DNA of 64,000 nt from Orientallactaga sibirica (GCA_036365145.1 JAEOAD010001700.1:248001-312000), one strand, 5' to 3'; positions 22,655 to 34,131 are shown, counted from the first letter of the stretch. Notes: a model not told the origin generated them from the letters alone. Program-made: numbers and translations.

Positions 22655-22754
22655 GTACCATAGAAATTAAATAATTACACTGAATTGTTAACAGTAATTA
22701 TAGATTATATAATACCATGTCCTTTAGGTAAAACTATGAAGAGTTTTAGCAGTA

Positions 22755-22945
22755 TATTTAACATCATTTTATTTATTTGAGAGAGAACATATAGGCATGT
22801 TAGGGCTTCCGGCCCCAGCAAATGAACTTCAGACACATTTGCCACTTTGTACATCTGGCTTCATGTAGGTACTGGGGAATTGGACCCTGGGCCCTCAGGC
22901 TTTAAAAGCAAGCACCTTTAACCACTGATTCATCTCTCCACAACA
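22755..22945 (-). repeat. Old tRNA-derived SINE, inverted (unit 3)
   Basis: Diverged counterpart of 16569-16756. Confidence 0.7.
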
Positions 22946-22984
22946 GCAGTATTTTTTAAGACATGAGAAATGATTTTTTTTTAA

Positions 22985-23135
22985 TTTATGCAAAGCCTAA
23001 TGACCCAGGTTTGCCTCTCCATTTCCCATGTGTACCAGATACACAAGGTGGTGCATGTATCTGGAGTTCATTTACAGGAGCTAGAGGTCCTAGTGTGCTT
23101 TTCCTCTCGTTCTCTCAAATAAATAAATAAAATTT
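22985..23135 (+). repeat. tRNA-derived SINE, partial (unit 3)
   Basis: Body and (AAAT)n tail matching 16857-17041; the head is lost or decayed. Confidence 0.7.
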
Positions 23136-25699
23136 AAATTTTTTCGGTATGGTTTTTTTTTTACCATTTTTTATTGACAACTTCTATACTTACATACAAA
23201 AAATGCATGATATTTCCCTCCCCTGCCCCCATACCCCTTTAGAACTCCAATCTCCATCATATCCCTTCCCTCTCTCCATTAGTCTCTCTTTTAATTTGTT
23301 GTCATCATCTTTTTCTTCTATTTTGAGGGTCTTGCGAAGGTATTGCTAGACACTGCAAGGTCATGGATATCAAGGCCAATTTCTGTCTGGACAATTGCAT
23401 TGTAAGGAGTCGTACCCTTCCTTTGGCTCTTCCATTTTATCTGCCCCCTCTTCCGCAATGGTCCCTGAGCTTTGGAGGGTGTGACAGAGATGTTTCAGTG
23501 CTGGGCACTCCTCCATCCCTTCTTCTCAGCACTGTGTTGTCTTTTGGGTCATTCCAGTGGTCATCACCATCTGAAAAGAGAAGCTTCTCTAACGAGAAGT
23601 GAGAGTAGCATTAATATGTGAATATGAACATTAAGAGTACTGCTTTCAGGGCACCTTGGTGGGAATAATATATCCCTTTAGCCAGACAAGAGCAGTCTTT
23701 ATACCCCTAAGGCTCATGACCTCCCCTGCCATAGACTTTTGCTTAGGTTTTTCAGTACCAGGTATGTATTCTCTCCCATAGAGAGGGCCTTCAGTCCAAT
23801 TATGGAGCAGTTGGTTACCCCAAGAGCAGACATGCCACTATTGCACCCGTTCAGTCATTGGGCCTGTATGGCCAAACTTGAATATTCAGTGTCCACTGTT
23901 TTCATTGCTGATGATTTCTGTGACACATATGTCTGCATGCAGTGCAGCTTTTTCCAGTTTTCTGTTGGCTGGTCTACAGGGAGAAGGTTTTCTGCTCAGC
24001 ACCAGCTTGCTTTCTCAGTGACCTTGCCTCTCAGGCAAGAGATGTCTTCAGAAATAGGGTCATACTATCTGTTTCTCAAGGGAAACCAAGGGCTTTGGCA
24101 ATAACCTTTAATGTTTTGGAGGCTTCCAGGACCTCCTTGGCCAGCAACTCACTGGAAGGTATCCCTTCCCAGGCACTGAAAATTTTCTAGTAACAGTCTA
24201 CAGCTTCAAGATATGCATTATTCAAAAAAGTAGGTTTCCATACATCTTATTCACAATATCTTGAATTTTGATTGACCTTCCACCTGCCCTTCTTTTATGT
24301 ATTCTCTTCCCATGGCCTCGCTTAGGCCATTCCCCTCCCTGTAATCTGTTCTTCTACTTACATATGCGCAAGACCATCCACTTAAGTCCTTCCTTGCCCT
24401 CCCTCCCTTATAGCCTTTTACCAGTTTACTGGTTTCTGGTACCAATTTTTGGTTCCAGTTCACACACAGGTCTATACATTTGTATCTAGGATCCACATAT
24501 GAGAGAGAACATGTGATGTTTGGCTTTCTGAGCCTGGGTTACCTCACTTAGTATAATCCTTTCCAGATTCATCCATTGCCCTGCAAATTTCATAATTTCA
24601 TTTTTCTTTACCACTGAATAGAACTCCATTGTCTAAATGTACCACATCTTTATTATCCATTCATCTGTGGAGGGACATCTAGGCTGGTTCCATTACCTAG
24701 CTATTGTGAATAGAGCAGCAATAAACATGGTTGTGCAAGTATCTCTAAGGTAGTGAGAAGAGTCCTTTGGATATATGCCTAGGAATGCTATAGCTGGATC
24801 ATATGGTAAATCTATTTTTAGCTGTCTCAAGAACCTCCACACTGATTTCCACAATGGCTGGACCAGATTACATTCCTACCAACAGTGTAGAAGTGTACCT
24901 CTTTTTCCGCATGCACGCCAACACTTATTGTCATTTGTTTTCTTGATGGTAGCCATTCTGACAGGAGTGAAATGGAATCTCAAAGTGGTTTTAATTTGCA
25001 TTTCCCTGATGGCTAAGATAGTGGAACACCTTTTTAGATGTTTTTATGCCATCTGTATTTCATCTTCTGAGAATTCTCTATTTAGTTCCGTAGCCCATTT
25101 TTTAACTGGGTTGTTTGAATTCTTATTATTCTTTTTTTTTAAGTTCTTTGTGTATTCTGGATATTAATCCTCTGTCAGATGTATAGCTGGCAAAGATTTT
25201 CTCCCATTCTGTAGGTTCTGTAATTTCATGAGGTCCCAATGGTTGATTAGCGGTTTTATTCCCTGAGCAATTGGGGTTATATTCAGAAAGTCCTTGACTA
25301 TGCCAATATGTTGAAGGTTTCCCCTACCTTTTCCTCTAGCACTTTCAGAGTTTCAGGTCTGATATCAAGGTCCCTGATCCATTTGGACTTGACTTTTGTG
25401 CATGGAGAGAGACAAGGATCTATTTTTATCCTTTTATATACAGATATCCAGTTTTCCCAGCACCACTTGTTAAAGATGCTATCATTTCTCCAATGAATAT
25501 TTTTGGCATTTTTGTCAAAAGTTAGGTGGCTGTAGCTGCCTGGATTAATATTCGGGTTTTCTATTCTGTTCCATTGATCTACCTATCTGTCCTTGTGCCA
25601 GTACCATGCTGTTTTTGTTACTATGGCTTTGTAATATAACTAAAAATTTTGATTTTTATTGCGCAAAATTTTTTGGGCTATTCAAGGTTTTTTGTGTTT

Positions 25700-26020
25700 T
25701 CAGATGAATTTTCGGATTGTTTTTTCTATTTCTGTGAAGAATGCTATTGGGATTTTAATGGCGATTGCATGGAATGTGTAGATTGCTTTTGGTAAGTTTG
25801 ACATTTTCACAATATTGATTCTTCCAATCCAGGAGCATGGGATGTCTTTCCATTTCCTTGTGTCTTCTGCAATTTGTCTCTCGAGGTTTTTAAAATTCTC
25901 TTTGTAGAGATCCTTCACTTCCTTGGTTAAGTTTATTCCAAGGTTTTTTTTTGTTGTTGTTGTTGTTTTTCCTTTAGGTAATTGTGATTGGGAGAGATTC
26001 CCTGATTTCATCCTCTGCAT
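25700..26020 (-). pseudogene. L1 ORF2 segment downstream of the RT
   Basis: An open piece in another frame that includes [20 protein letters not shown] and [20 protein letters not shown], typical of the L1 ORF2 region after the RT domain. The remaining C-terminal part (about 25700-24430) is recognisable only in broken frames. Confidence 0.9.
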
Positions 26021-26028
26021 GTTTGTTG

Positions 26029-27090
26029 TTAGTGTATAGAAAAGCTACTGATTTCTGTGTTTATTTTGTATCCTGCTACATTGCTAAAAATGTTTATCAG
26101 CTCTATCAGTTTGCTGGTAGAGTCTTTAGGGTCTGTTATGTATAGAATCATATCGTCTGCAAATAATGATAATTTGATCTCTTCCCTTCCAATTTGTATC
26201 CCTCTTATGAGTGTCTCTTGCCTTATTGCTATAGCTAAGACTTCCAGTACTATATTCAAAAGAAGTGGGGAAAGTGGACACCCTTGTCTAGTTCCTGAAT
26301 TTAGAGGAAAAGCTTCAAGTTTTTCCCCATATAATATTATGTTGGCTATAGGTTTGTCATAAATAGCTTTTATTATGTTGAGATAAGTTCCTTCTATTCC
26401 CAGTTTCTGTAATACTTTCACCATGAAGGGGTGTTGGATTTTGTCAAATGCCTTTTCTGCATCTATTGAGATGACCATGTGATTTTTGTCCTTCAGACCA
26501 TTTATATGGTGTATTACATTTATGGATTTGCATATGTTGAGCCATCCCTGCATCTCTGGGATAAAGCCTACTTGGTCGTGGTGAATAATCTTTCTGATAT
26601 ATTCTTGTATTCTGTTTGCTAGTATTTTGTTGAGAATTTTTGCATCTTTGTTTATGAGGGAGATTGGTCTGTAATTTTCTTTTTTTGATCTGTCTTTGTC
26701 TGGTTTGGGTATCAGGGTGATGCTGGCTTCATAGAAGGATTTTGGTATAAGTCCTTCCTTTTCTATTTTATGGAAAAGTTTGAGAAGCATTGGTGTTAGT
26801 TCTTCCAGGAATGTCTGGTAAAATTCAGCAGTGAATCCATCTGGGCCTGGGCATTTTTTAGTTCGGAGACTTTTTATAGCTGCTTGGATCTCTGTAGTTG
26901 TTGTAGGTCTATTTAAATGGTTTATCTCATCTTGATTTAAATTTGGTAGGTCATATGAATGAAGGAAATCATCCATTTCTTTCAGGTTTTCAAACTTAGA
27001 GGCATATATATTCTTAAAGTATGTCCATATGATTTTCTGAATTCTTTGGTATTGTTGTGATGTTGCCTTTTTCATCTCTAATTTTATCAA
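26029..27090 (-). pseudogene. L1 ORF2 reverse transcriptase domain (353-codon open piece)
   Basis: This is the longest open frame in the window. It carries the non-LTR RT landmarks in order: the [12 protein letters not shown] region, NYRPISLIN, the D-containing motif A ([12 protein letters not shown]), [12 protein letters not shown] and the catalytic FADDMILY at about residue 310. The methionine is simply the first in the open stretch; real ORF2 would continue upstream from the endonuclease. It ends at a stop soon after the thumb region. Confidence 0.97.
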
Positions 27091-27530
27091 TTTTTGTCTC
27101 TTCTCTCTTTCTTTTGGTCAGATTTGCTAAGCGTTTATCAATTTTGTTTATCCTTTCAAAGAACCAAGTCTTTGTTTCATTGATTTTTTTTTATTGTTTT
27201 TTTGGTTTCCATTTCATTAATTTCTTCCCTGACCTTTATTATTTCTTCCCGTCTACTGATTTTTGGTTTGCCTTGTTCTTCTTTTTCCAAGGCCTTAAGG
27301 CAAAGCATTAAATTGTTTACTTGTGAACTCTCTAATTTCTTACTATATGCACTTAGGGCTATAAATTTCCCTCATAGGATTGCCTTCATTGTATCCCAAA
27401 GGTTTTGGTATGTTGTATTCCCATCATCATTTGATTCTATGAATTTCTTGATTTCCCTTTTAATTTCTTCAATGACCCATACATCATTCAATAATGTACT
27501 GTTTAGTCTCCATGAATTTCTGTATGCTCT

Positions 27531-28252
27531 TTAGTTTTTCTTGTTGTTGATTTGCAGTTTAATCCCATTGTGGTCAGATAGCATACAAAGGATTATTTCA
27601 ATTTTCCTGTATTTGTTAAGATTTGATTTGTGTCCTATTATATGATCTATTTTAGAGAATGTCCCATGTGCTGCTGAGAAAAATGTATATTCTGCAGCAT
27701 TTGGATGGAATTTTATGTATATATCTGTTAGGTCCATTTGTTCCATGATATCATTTAATGCAGATGTCTCTCTGTTTATTTTTTGCTGGGTAGACCTGTC
27801 AAGTGATGAGAGTGGGGCATTGAGGTCACCCACTACTATTGTATTAGGAGTTATCTCTGACCTTAAGTCTAATGTTTGATGAAATTGGGGGCCCCCATGT
27901 GAGGAGCATATATGTTTAGGATTGTAATTTCCTCCTGTTGGAGTGTTCCTTTAATCAGTATAAAGTGACCTTCTTTATCTTTCCTCACTAATGTTGGTTT
28001 TAAGTCTATCATGTCAGAAATTAGGATAGCAATGCCTGCTTGTTTCCTAGGCCCATTTGCTTGAAATACCTTGTTCAAACCTTTCACCCTAAGAAGGTTT
28101 CTATCTTTTATTGAGAGATGAGTTTCCTGGAGGCAACAGATGGTAGGATCCTGCTTTTTAATCCAGTCTACAAGTCTGTGTCTTTTGGTTGGGGCATTGA
28201 GGCCATCGACATTAAGAGTTATTATTGAAAGATATGTATTTGTTCTCACCAT
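27531..28252 (-). pseudogene. L1 ORF2 endonuclease region (frameshifted)
   Basis: The first piece (28252-27869) starts MVRTNTYLSIITLNVDGLNA and contains the conserved Asn (about residue 14) and the LQETHL motif with the catalytic Glu (about residue 43) of the APE-type L1 endonuclease. The second piece (27833-27531) opens MGDLNAPLSSLDR and contains the SDHNG motif near its end. The two are in different frames, so at least one indel separates them. In an intact L1 this domain nicks target DNA to prime reverse transcription. Confidence 0.95.
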
Positions 28253-28316
28253 TCTTCTTGTTTTGTAGTTCTTCCTGTTTTCACTTTACTCGCTTGTTTT
28301 AACTGTTATTTGAGTA

Positions 28317-28813
28317 TGGTTTATCTTTTTCAGATGGACAACAAACCTGAAGGGAGGATCAGCTAATCGCACCTCACCAGGGCCCCAGCTGAAACCATAG
28401 AATAACGCAGGGGAAGGGCAAGAATACAGTGTTCATGGTGATCATGACACCAGAAAAAGGCTGAAGGGGATAAACACAGAGAACATCTAACTCCAATTAA
28501 GCCAGATATCCAGAGACACAGAGGCTCCCAAAACCTCATCACTGAAGCCGAACTAAAATGACCCCAATGTGGCTCAGGGAAACTCACGGAAGAGGGGGTG
28601 GAAAGATTGTTAGAGTTACAAGTTGGGGCATTAAGCACAGAGACTGGGGCCTACACCCCAGAACTCTTGATGGCCCTCACAATGCATGATCCACATTCCC
28701 CATTGATGAGGGTCCCTTTGGAAGAGGGAGGACAGGGAGGAAGATAATGGAGCCAATACTAGGAATGTAAAATCAGAATAATAGAAATAAAAATAAATAA
28801 AATTTAAAAATAA
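28317..28813 (+). mobile_element. L1 3' UTR fragment ('type 2'), plus strand
   Basis: About 500 bp ending in an A-rich tail (about 28790-28813). The same sequence occurs at 53250-53852 (plus) and on the minus strand at 38903-39342, 59800-60470 and 62837-64000. The segment 'ggaagagggggtggaaagattgttagag' (read in parts) resembles rodent L1 3' ends. It begins exactly where the minus-strand L1 stops, giving a head-to-head junction. Confidence 0.75.
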
Positions 28814-29053
28814 TCCTCTCATGACATGAACATGACCCAGGAGACATGGTTTTAGGGTGTGGGTCCATGGAGAAGGAGATTGTCGCCCTCTGTTCCTTTA
28901 GGCCCTGTTAGCAGCAATTTCATGTTTTTCTCATAACTTCTTCAGTCCTGATTTTGGTGTCATATTGAATTATCTGAAATGAGTTGTGGAGGGAGAATTT
29001 GGGGCAATTTTGTGTTTTCTTTTAATTTTTTAAATTTTAAATTTTTAAAAATT
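28814..29053 (+). repeat. Duplicated non-coding block, copy 1
   Basis: '...gacatgaacatgaccc...gggtccatggagaaggag...ctgttccttt' recurs at about 30425-30560 and 41570-41720. It is part of the locally duplicated gene region; no exon seen. Confidence 0.55.
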
Positions 29054-29306
29054 ATTTTGGAGAGAGACACAGAGAGAGACTGAGAGAGAGAGGAAGACAG
29101 AGATGGGCGCACCAGCAGTGTCTCAGCTGCTGCAAATGAAATCCAGATGTGTGTGCCCCCTTGTGGTCAAGTGCAGCATTGCGCTCTTGCGTCACTTTGC
29201 ATCTGGCTAAATGTGGGACCTGGAGATTGGACCCGCTGGAGATTGGAACCAGTGTTCTTAGGCTTAGGAGGCAGGCGCCTTAACCCCTAAGCCATCTCTC
29301 CAGCCC
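29054..29306 (-). repeat. tRNA-derived SINE (ID/Dip), inverted
   Basis: Full element with CT-rich tail (GA-rich on plus) and the '...ctaagccatctctccagccc' head on plus. Confidence 0.9.
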
Positions 29307-29312
29307 TTTTTT

Positions 29313-29521
29313 AAATTTTAACTTATTTACTTGTAAGCAGAGAGAGAGAGAGAGAGGCAGACAGAGAGAGAATGGGCACACCAGGGCCTCTAGCCACTGC
29401 AAACGAACTCCAGATGTATGTGTCCCTCATGCATCTGGCTTAACTGGGTCCTGGAGAATCAAACCCAGATCCTTTGGCTTCAACGGCAAATCCCTTAACC
29501 ACTAATCCATTTCCCCAGCCC
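29313..29521 (-). repeat. tRNA-derived SINE, second subtype, inverted
   Basis: Shorter body with 'gcacaccagggcctct...cactgcaaacgaactccagatg'; directly next to the previous SINE. Confidence 0.85.
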
Positions 29522-29799
29522 CAATCTTTGGGTTATGTTTCCTGAAGCCTCAGTCTAAATCCCATACTTTTAAGTGTGCCTGGCTCATAGGTTAGGAGCC
29601 CCTGAGTGTGCTTCCTTCAGTGTTTGTATTACATGCCACTAAATAGGCACTGTAACTCACATTGTGTCACAGCTTGGCAGTCTCATCTATTGAGTCTTTA
29701 TTGTGCTCTCTAAGAGTGACAGGACACTAGGACTGTTTGACGATGACTTTCTGTCACCTTCCATTACTGTTAACGGAGAGGCAATGTCATGATTCTCAT
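29522..29799. other. Intron-like stretch
   Basis: No exon or named repeat; partly homologous to 30640-30760 ('ctggctcataggttagga' against 'ctgactcataggctatga'). Confidence 0.4.
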
Positions 29800-29815
29800 T
29801 TCTGTGTCATTTTTT

Positions 29816-29826
29816 TTAAAGATTTT

Positions 29827-29866
<40 letters not shown>

Positions 29867-30049
29867 TTAGAAACAGAGAGGGAGAGAGAGAGTGAGAATG
29901 GGCGCGCCAGGGCCTCTAAACATTTCAAACGAATTCCAGATGCATGTGCCACCATGTGCATCTGGCTTACATGGGACCTGGAGAATCGAACCGGGGTCCT
30001 TAGGCTTCGCAGGCGTGCACCTTAACCCGCTAAGCCATCTCTCCAGCCC
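29816..30049 (-). repeat. tRNA-derived SINE with (ATTT)n tail, inverted
   Basis: Flanked by a perfect 16-bp duplication 'ttctgtgtcatttttt' (29800-29815 and 30050-30065), a clear target-site duplication and thus a fairly young insertion. Confidence 0.95.
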
Positions 30050-30065
30050 TTCTGTGTCATTTTTT

Positions 30066-30949
30066 GTTTAGCCTCTGTTCCCTGAGTCTAACAGCCTCTC
30101 AAAGCAAGTTTTTAAAAATATTTTATATATTATTTTCTTTGAGAGAGGGAGAGGGAAATCTGTGTGGCAGTGACTGTGCTTTATCTTCCTTGAAGGCACT
30201 GTGCTCAGCATGCTGCGTGAGCTTCTGTGTTGCTTTGCTTCTCACTGTCATGTAAAGTGATCTCTCCCAGAGGATCTAATGCTTCCTCTTCTGCCACTGT
30301 CCAACTCTGAGCCTTAGTGGTGATTAGCAGTACCTTAGGAGTTGTGCCCATGAAGCAATGTGTTGATCATGAGCATCCATCACCTGTTGTGGAGAGAATG
30401 TCATGGGGCACACCCTCACCTGGCTCTGACATGACCCTGAGAGGACGTTTCAGAGCATGGGTCCTTGGAGAAGTAGGTTCTCATGCTCTGTTCCTTCCAG
30501 ACGTAGCATGGGAATCTGTGTTCTCTCCTCCCTCATTTGTCCTGGTTTAAAGGGAGCAGTGATGTCACTAAGAGGTTTTGTGCAGGGAAGATTTTTGGCA
30601 GTCCTTATGTGTTCATGTTCCCTGCTGTCTCTCAACAATTAACATGTTCTTTTTGATTAGGCCTGACTCATAGGCTATGAGAAAGTAAGCATATTTTCTG
30701 GAATTTTATGTTAGATGCTACTTAACAAGTGTTTAATGCAAACAGTTTCCTGGTTTTAGAATGTCATCTATCCATCCTCCAAAGTCATACTTTTGACTGA
30801 TAGGACCCTGGCAGAGCCAGTCTATCTGCCCCTCTCCCTTTCTGTCTCTCTCCCTTCTCTTTCTCAAATATATAAGTAAATAAGTATAAAATATTTTTAA
30901 AACGAGAACTAGCATTATCTGAAGATAAAGTCTTGTTATCATCCATTGC
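30066..30949. repeat. Duplicated intron-like DNA with SINE scraps
   Basis: Contains a copy of the block at 28814 (about 30425-30560), a short inverted SINE scrap at about 30110-30160, and the CT-rich 3' end of a plus-strand SINE at 30805-30900. No exon found. Confidence 0.45.
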
Positions 30950-31065
30950 TGTTCTCATATTGGCCTGGCAGGCCTCAACTTCACTGTGTACCTGAGGTCG
31001 GCCTCAAACCCTCTTGCCTCTCCCTACCCAGTACTGGGATTGCAGGCCTTTGCTACCACACTAAT
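30950..31065 (-). repeat. Old B1-like SINE, inverted
   Basis: Decayed body ('cctgaggtcggcctcaaaccctcttgcc...tactgggattgcaggcctttgctacca'). Confidence 0.6.
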
Positions 31066-31290
31066 CTGTGCTTTATCATTTTGTGTTACTTGCAATGTCT
31101 GTGACTGCATGGCCAAAGCTTCTATGTGTCATACCTTCCTGCCTTTCCCATCCTGCTTCTATACAGGAGGATGAGCCAAAAGCAGTTCAGTCCCATCTTT
31201 TTACCACTCCTGCCCACATAGAGAATGCTGCCCCAGTAAATTATAATCACTAGTTATAATCATACTAACAGAAAATCTGTCTGCCTCCAG

Positions 31291-31334
31291 GGTTAGGAAA
31301 ACCTGAATGTACAGAAGGATCAGTGTGTTCTGTC
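31291..31334 (+). pseudogene. Exon D1 with lost splice donor (44 nt)
   Basis: Homologous to the D exons at 35291 and 40401 by its upstream intron and acceptor ('ctgcctccag'). The phase 1 to 0 frame is open (LGKPECTEGSVCSV). At the expected donor the sequence is 'ggaaca' instead of 'gtaaga', so normal splicing is unlikely unless a cryptic site is used. Confidence 0.45.
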
Positions 31335-31512
31335 GGAACACCTTATTCTATGTCATATAAAAAGGTAATCAAATTCTATGTTCAGTGAATGTGTAATAAT
31401 TTTGGTCAGGTGTACATTCTTGATTGTGGTGTAGCTCAGTGGGAATCTCTTACAAACTGGCCCGAGTCTCCCTCCAACAACTGATGTCAGCACATCCATT
31501 AAAACTGATTGG

Positions 31513-31747
31513 TATGGCTGGAGAGATGGCATAGTGGTTAAGGAGCCTGCCTGCTAAGCCTAAGAACCACTGTTCAGTTCTCCAGGTCCCGCATTTAGCC
31601 AGACGCAACTGACACAAGTGTGCAATTCTGTGCTTTCCCACAAGGGGGCACACTCCTCTGGAGTTCATTCACAGTGGCTGAAATGGCCCTGGCACACCCA
31701 TTCTCTTTCTCTCTGCCTCTTCCTCTCTCTCTCTCTGTTTCTCTCTG

Positions 31748-31830
<83 letters not shown>
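31513..31830 (+). repeat. tRNA-derived SINE with long (CT)n(CA)n tail
   Basis: Flanked by 'aactgattgg' at 31503-31512 and again just after the (CA)n tract at about 31831, so the whole (CT)n(CA)n array (about 31700-31830) is the expanded SINE tail. Confidence 0.95.
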
Positions 31831-31831
<1 letters not shown>

Positions 31832-32046
31832 CTGATTGGCATAAGGATTTTTTTAAAGTAATTTTTCCTGAAAATCTCTTGCTTTTTTGGACTTGTGTCC
31901 TTAGTGACTGTCTTCTATCTGTGTGACCACTGACTGAACCTACCTCACCTCTGTCTAGTTTCCTACGTTGTCAACAGACAGTCAGACAAATGTAAAGTGC
32001 AGGGTCTGACTTGATTCTTACAATGTGTCCTTTTCTATTATTGCAG

Positions 32047-32071
32047 GATTCTCCAGCTATACAAGTTATTT
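32047..32071 (+). CDS. Candidate microexon E1 (25 nt)
   Basis: Acceptor 'ttctattattgcag', donor GTAAGT, phase 0 to 1, reading DSPAIQVI. Both flanks match the other microexons. It pairs with D1 (69 nt together), whose donor is damaged, so this copy may be unused. Confidence 0.45.
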
Positions 32072-32292
32072 GTAAGTATTCTGAAATCACTCATTTATTT
32101 AAGACATATATTATCTCTTAGCCCTGAGATCTTTAGGTTGAGTTCCTTGGTAGAGGATGTCAAAGAGTTGAAATAATTCTTCCATGAAGGCTATGTACCA
32201 ATTAAATATGTCCCCAAGATTGTATCATATGTGCAGGTCCTTTGGTGTAGGTAGGGATGTGTGAACCATTCTCTTTTTCTGCTTTCCCCCAG

Positions 32293-32342
32293 TCATTGGT
32301 AATGTAGACCAATGACATCTTAAGTGTGAAGACTCAAGATAG
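32293..32342 (+). pseudogene. Decayed F exon (F1)
   Basis: Positioned after E1 as F2 follows E2, with acceptor 'ctttcccccag'. In the phase-1 frame a TGA follows after seven codons (IGNVDQ stop), and the donor is not recognisable. Confidence 0.35.
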
Positions 32343-33234
32343 AGGCAGTCACATAAGCTAAATAGAATGAGAAGCTGTTGCCACATTTTTCATCATGGCA
32401 CTAATGTGAATGGCTCAAATGGATCCTGATGTTTCAGTTGAGTTCACAAGTCTTTGTGTATAGAAGCAATTGGTAGGAAATTGTAAACCAATTCTGAAAA
32501 TTCTGAGTTCATTTCCTAGGAAATTGTCCCCAGGGTAAAAAGTAACAATATTCATTTAAATATACCAGAAAATTTAGTACTTTCTACCTAAGTAAACAAA
32601 AAACAGTTTAAATGTTGCCTATTAAAGCCCTTTCTGGTGTGGCAAATAAGAACTCACATGATGTATTATCCTGGTGTCAACTCTCAAGTGACATATACTG
32701 ATTCTTACAAAGATATAGTGATGCCCATATCTTCCACTTTTAAAGCAGTTTTGGGTAACAAATGTTGAATGGAAGCATATCATTACACTGAATGCCTAGT
32801 ATCCAATGCACTTTCCTAGTAAAATGTGTATGTTTCAAGGATTAAATCCTATTGAATGATAAATGTGAATTTGCGTATGTGGAGGAGTAGAGGTTGAAAT
32901 AGGCAGACAGATGTGAAGAAAGTAGTGCTGTTCTGCAGTCCTTTACAAAGGTCTGAAGAAGTGATAGAACCCCCATTTAACCATAGCAGTTTGGAAAGGG
33001 TTTATCTACTCAGAGAAGGGTTGTCTCACATTGCATTTGTTTTCTATTAGAATTGAAAGAAGTATTCCTCATTTCTCTTCAGAGTTCTCTTGGCCTTTGT
33101 TTTCTTGTCAAGGATCCCAACCAAGGTTGCTAATCAGCTACACCATTAAGTCTAGCCATATAGACTAAGCCCTTAGACCTTTGTGCTTATCAAGCCTTGC
33201 ACCAGGAGCTGACAATTACTTTGTGTCCTTCTAG

Positions 33235-33299
33235 TTGCTCCTCTGAATGAGGAAGACACACAGGAAGACAAATAAGAGGTCGAGGAGAGATACCTAGAG
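33235..33299 (+). pseudogene. Broken exon A3 (in-frame TAA)
   Basis: 65 nt with both splice sites kept (acceptor 'ccttctag', donor GTAAGA). In the A1 frame the codon at 33273-33275 is TAA where A1 has GAA. This lesion differs from the TAG in A2a and A2b, so it arose independently. Confidence 0.65.
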
Positions 33300-34131
33300 G
33301 TAAGACAGACTTTTCTGTTCCTAAGATACAAAGGTTACTCTCATAATTCTTTTATTTTTGGTGGCTATCACATATGAACAATACAATTAATTATATGCAC
33401 TATAGGTATTAGAGTGTTTTCCTAGGACAAGGAAGAAATTGGAATTTACCAGTGCACCTCTGATTTCAAGTGGTATACAAAATTTCAATGCAGGTTGCAG
33501 ACTTTATGTTCTCACAACTTCCTTTTTGGAGCATGTACTTCTATTCAGAATGAAGTAGTTTTGTTTTTTTCATTCAGAAGTGGACAGGCATATCATATAA
33601 GGAAAGCCTGCATATTTTCATTAATTGATCTCTCCATTGAATCTGGGAAATTTTATGGTTAGGAAAGGGTTTAAGGGTGTCACCAAGGGCTCTCATGGTG
33701 GAAGCCTCAAATGTCCAACATTACGATACTGAGGTGATAAAGCTTTGAATCACAAGGCAGGCTGTATGTAATTGGGACATGGGAGATACAACCACTATTT
33801 TGGAATGGGTTCAGTAACTATCACAGAAGAAATTGTTGTGAAACTTCTCTGCCATATTGCTATGTGTCTGAGGAACTCTAAATGCAGGCCAAGCAAACAG
33901 GAGAGCATGATCTGTGCCTCGAATCAGCAAATGGGCAAAAGACACTTTCTTTGTACCATGCCTAGCCTCACATGTCTTGTGACATCATCACATAAGAGAC
34001 TAACACAGTCTTTGATGTGACTACTCTTTCCTTTCCTTGCTCTCATTACCCCAAGTGACTGGGAATATGAGACCTTGGTAAAAAGAACTAGTATGATCTG
34101 GGCCTCAAAACTTTTTCTCTCTACATTACAG

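Larger units (their letters stand above)
20919..23145 (+). repeat. Tandem unit 3, cut short by an L1
   Basis: Homologous to units 1 and 2 as far as the tRNA-type SINE at about 22985-23135, then interrupted by the poly(T) end of the minus-strand L1 at about 23149. It is the most diverged copy after about 21860, including exon C3. Confidence 0.85.
23149..28316 (-). mobile_element. L1 retrotransposon, ORF2 plus 3' UTR, 5'-truncated and decayed
   Basis: Read on the minus strand, this runs from a short inter-ORF segment (28316-28253) through ORF2 to a 3' UTR of over 1 kb and an A-rich end ('caataaaaaatggtaaaa') at about 23149. ORF2 survives as separate open pieces in three different frames (first bases 28252, 27833, 27090 and 26020), so it is inactive. 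ORF1 and the 5' UTR are absent. The 3' UTR resembles the plus-strand fragments at 46480-46590 and 51690-52912 (called 'type 1' here). It interrupts tandem unit 3. Confidence 0.95.

Noticed and set aside
26057..27534. Plus-strand frames of 84-110 codons inside the L1
   Set aside because: Antisense shadows of ORF2.
28363..28638. 91-codon frame on the minus strand, similar to frames at 53481 and 63013
   Set aside because: The three frames are the same antisense reading of the type 2 L1 3' UTR, not a conserved protein family.
23149..28813. Single L1 with a 5' inversion by twin priming
   Set aside because: The minus-strand part has its own 3' UTR and A-rich end, and the plus-strand part belongs to a different 3' UTR type.
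31595..31835. Frames rich in CVCVCV, ERERER and HTHTHT
   Set aside because: Translations of the (CT)n(CA)n array.
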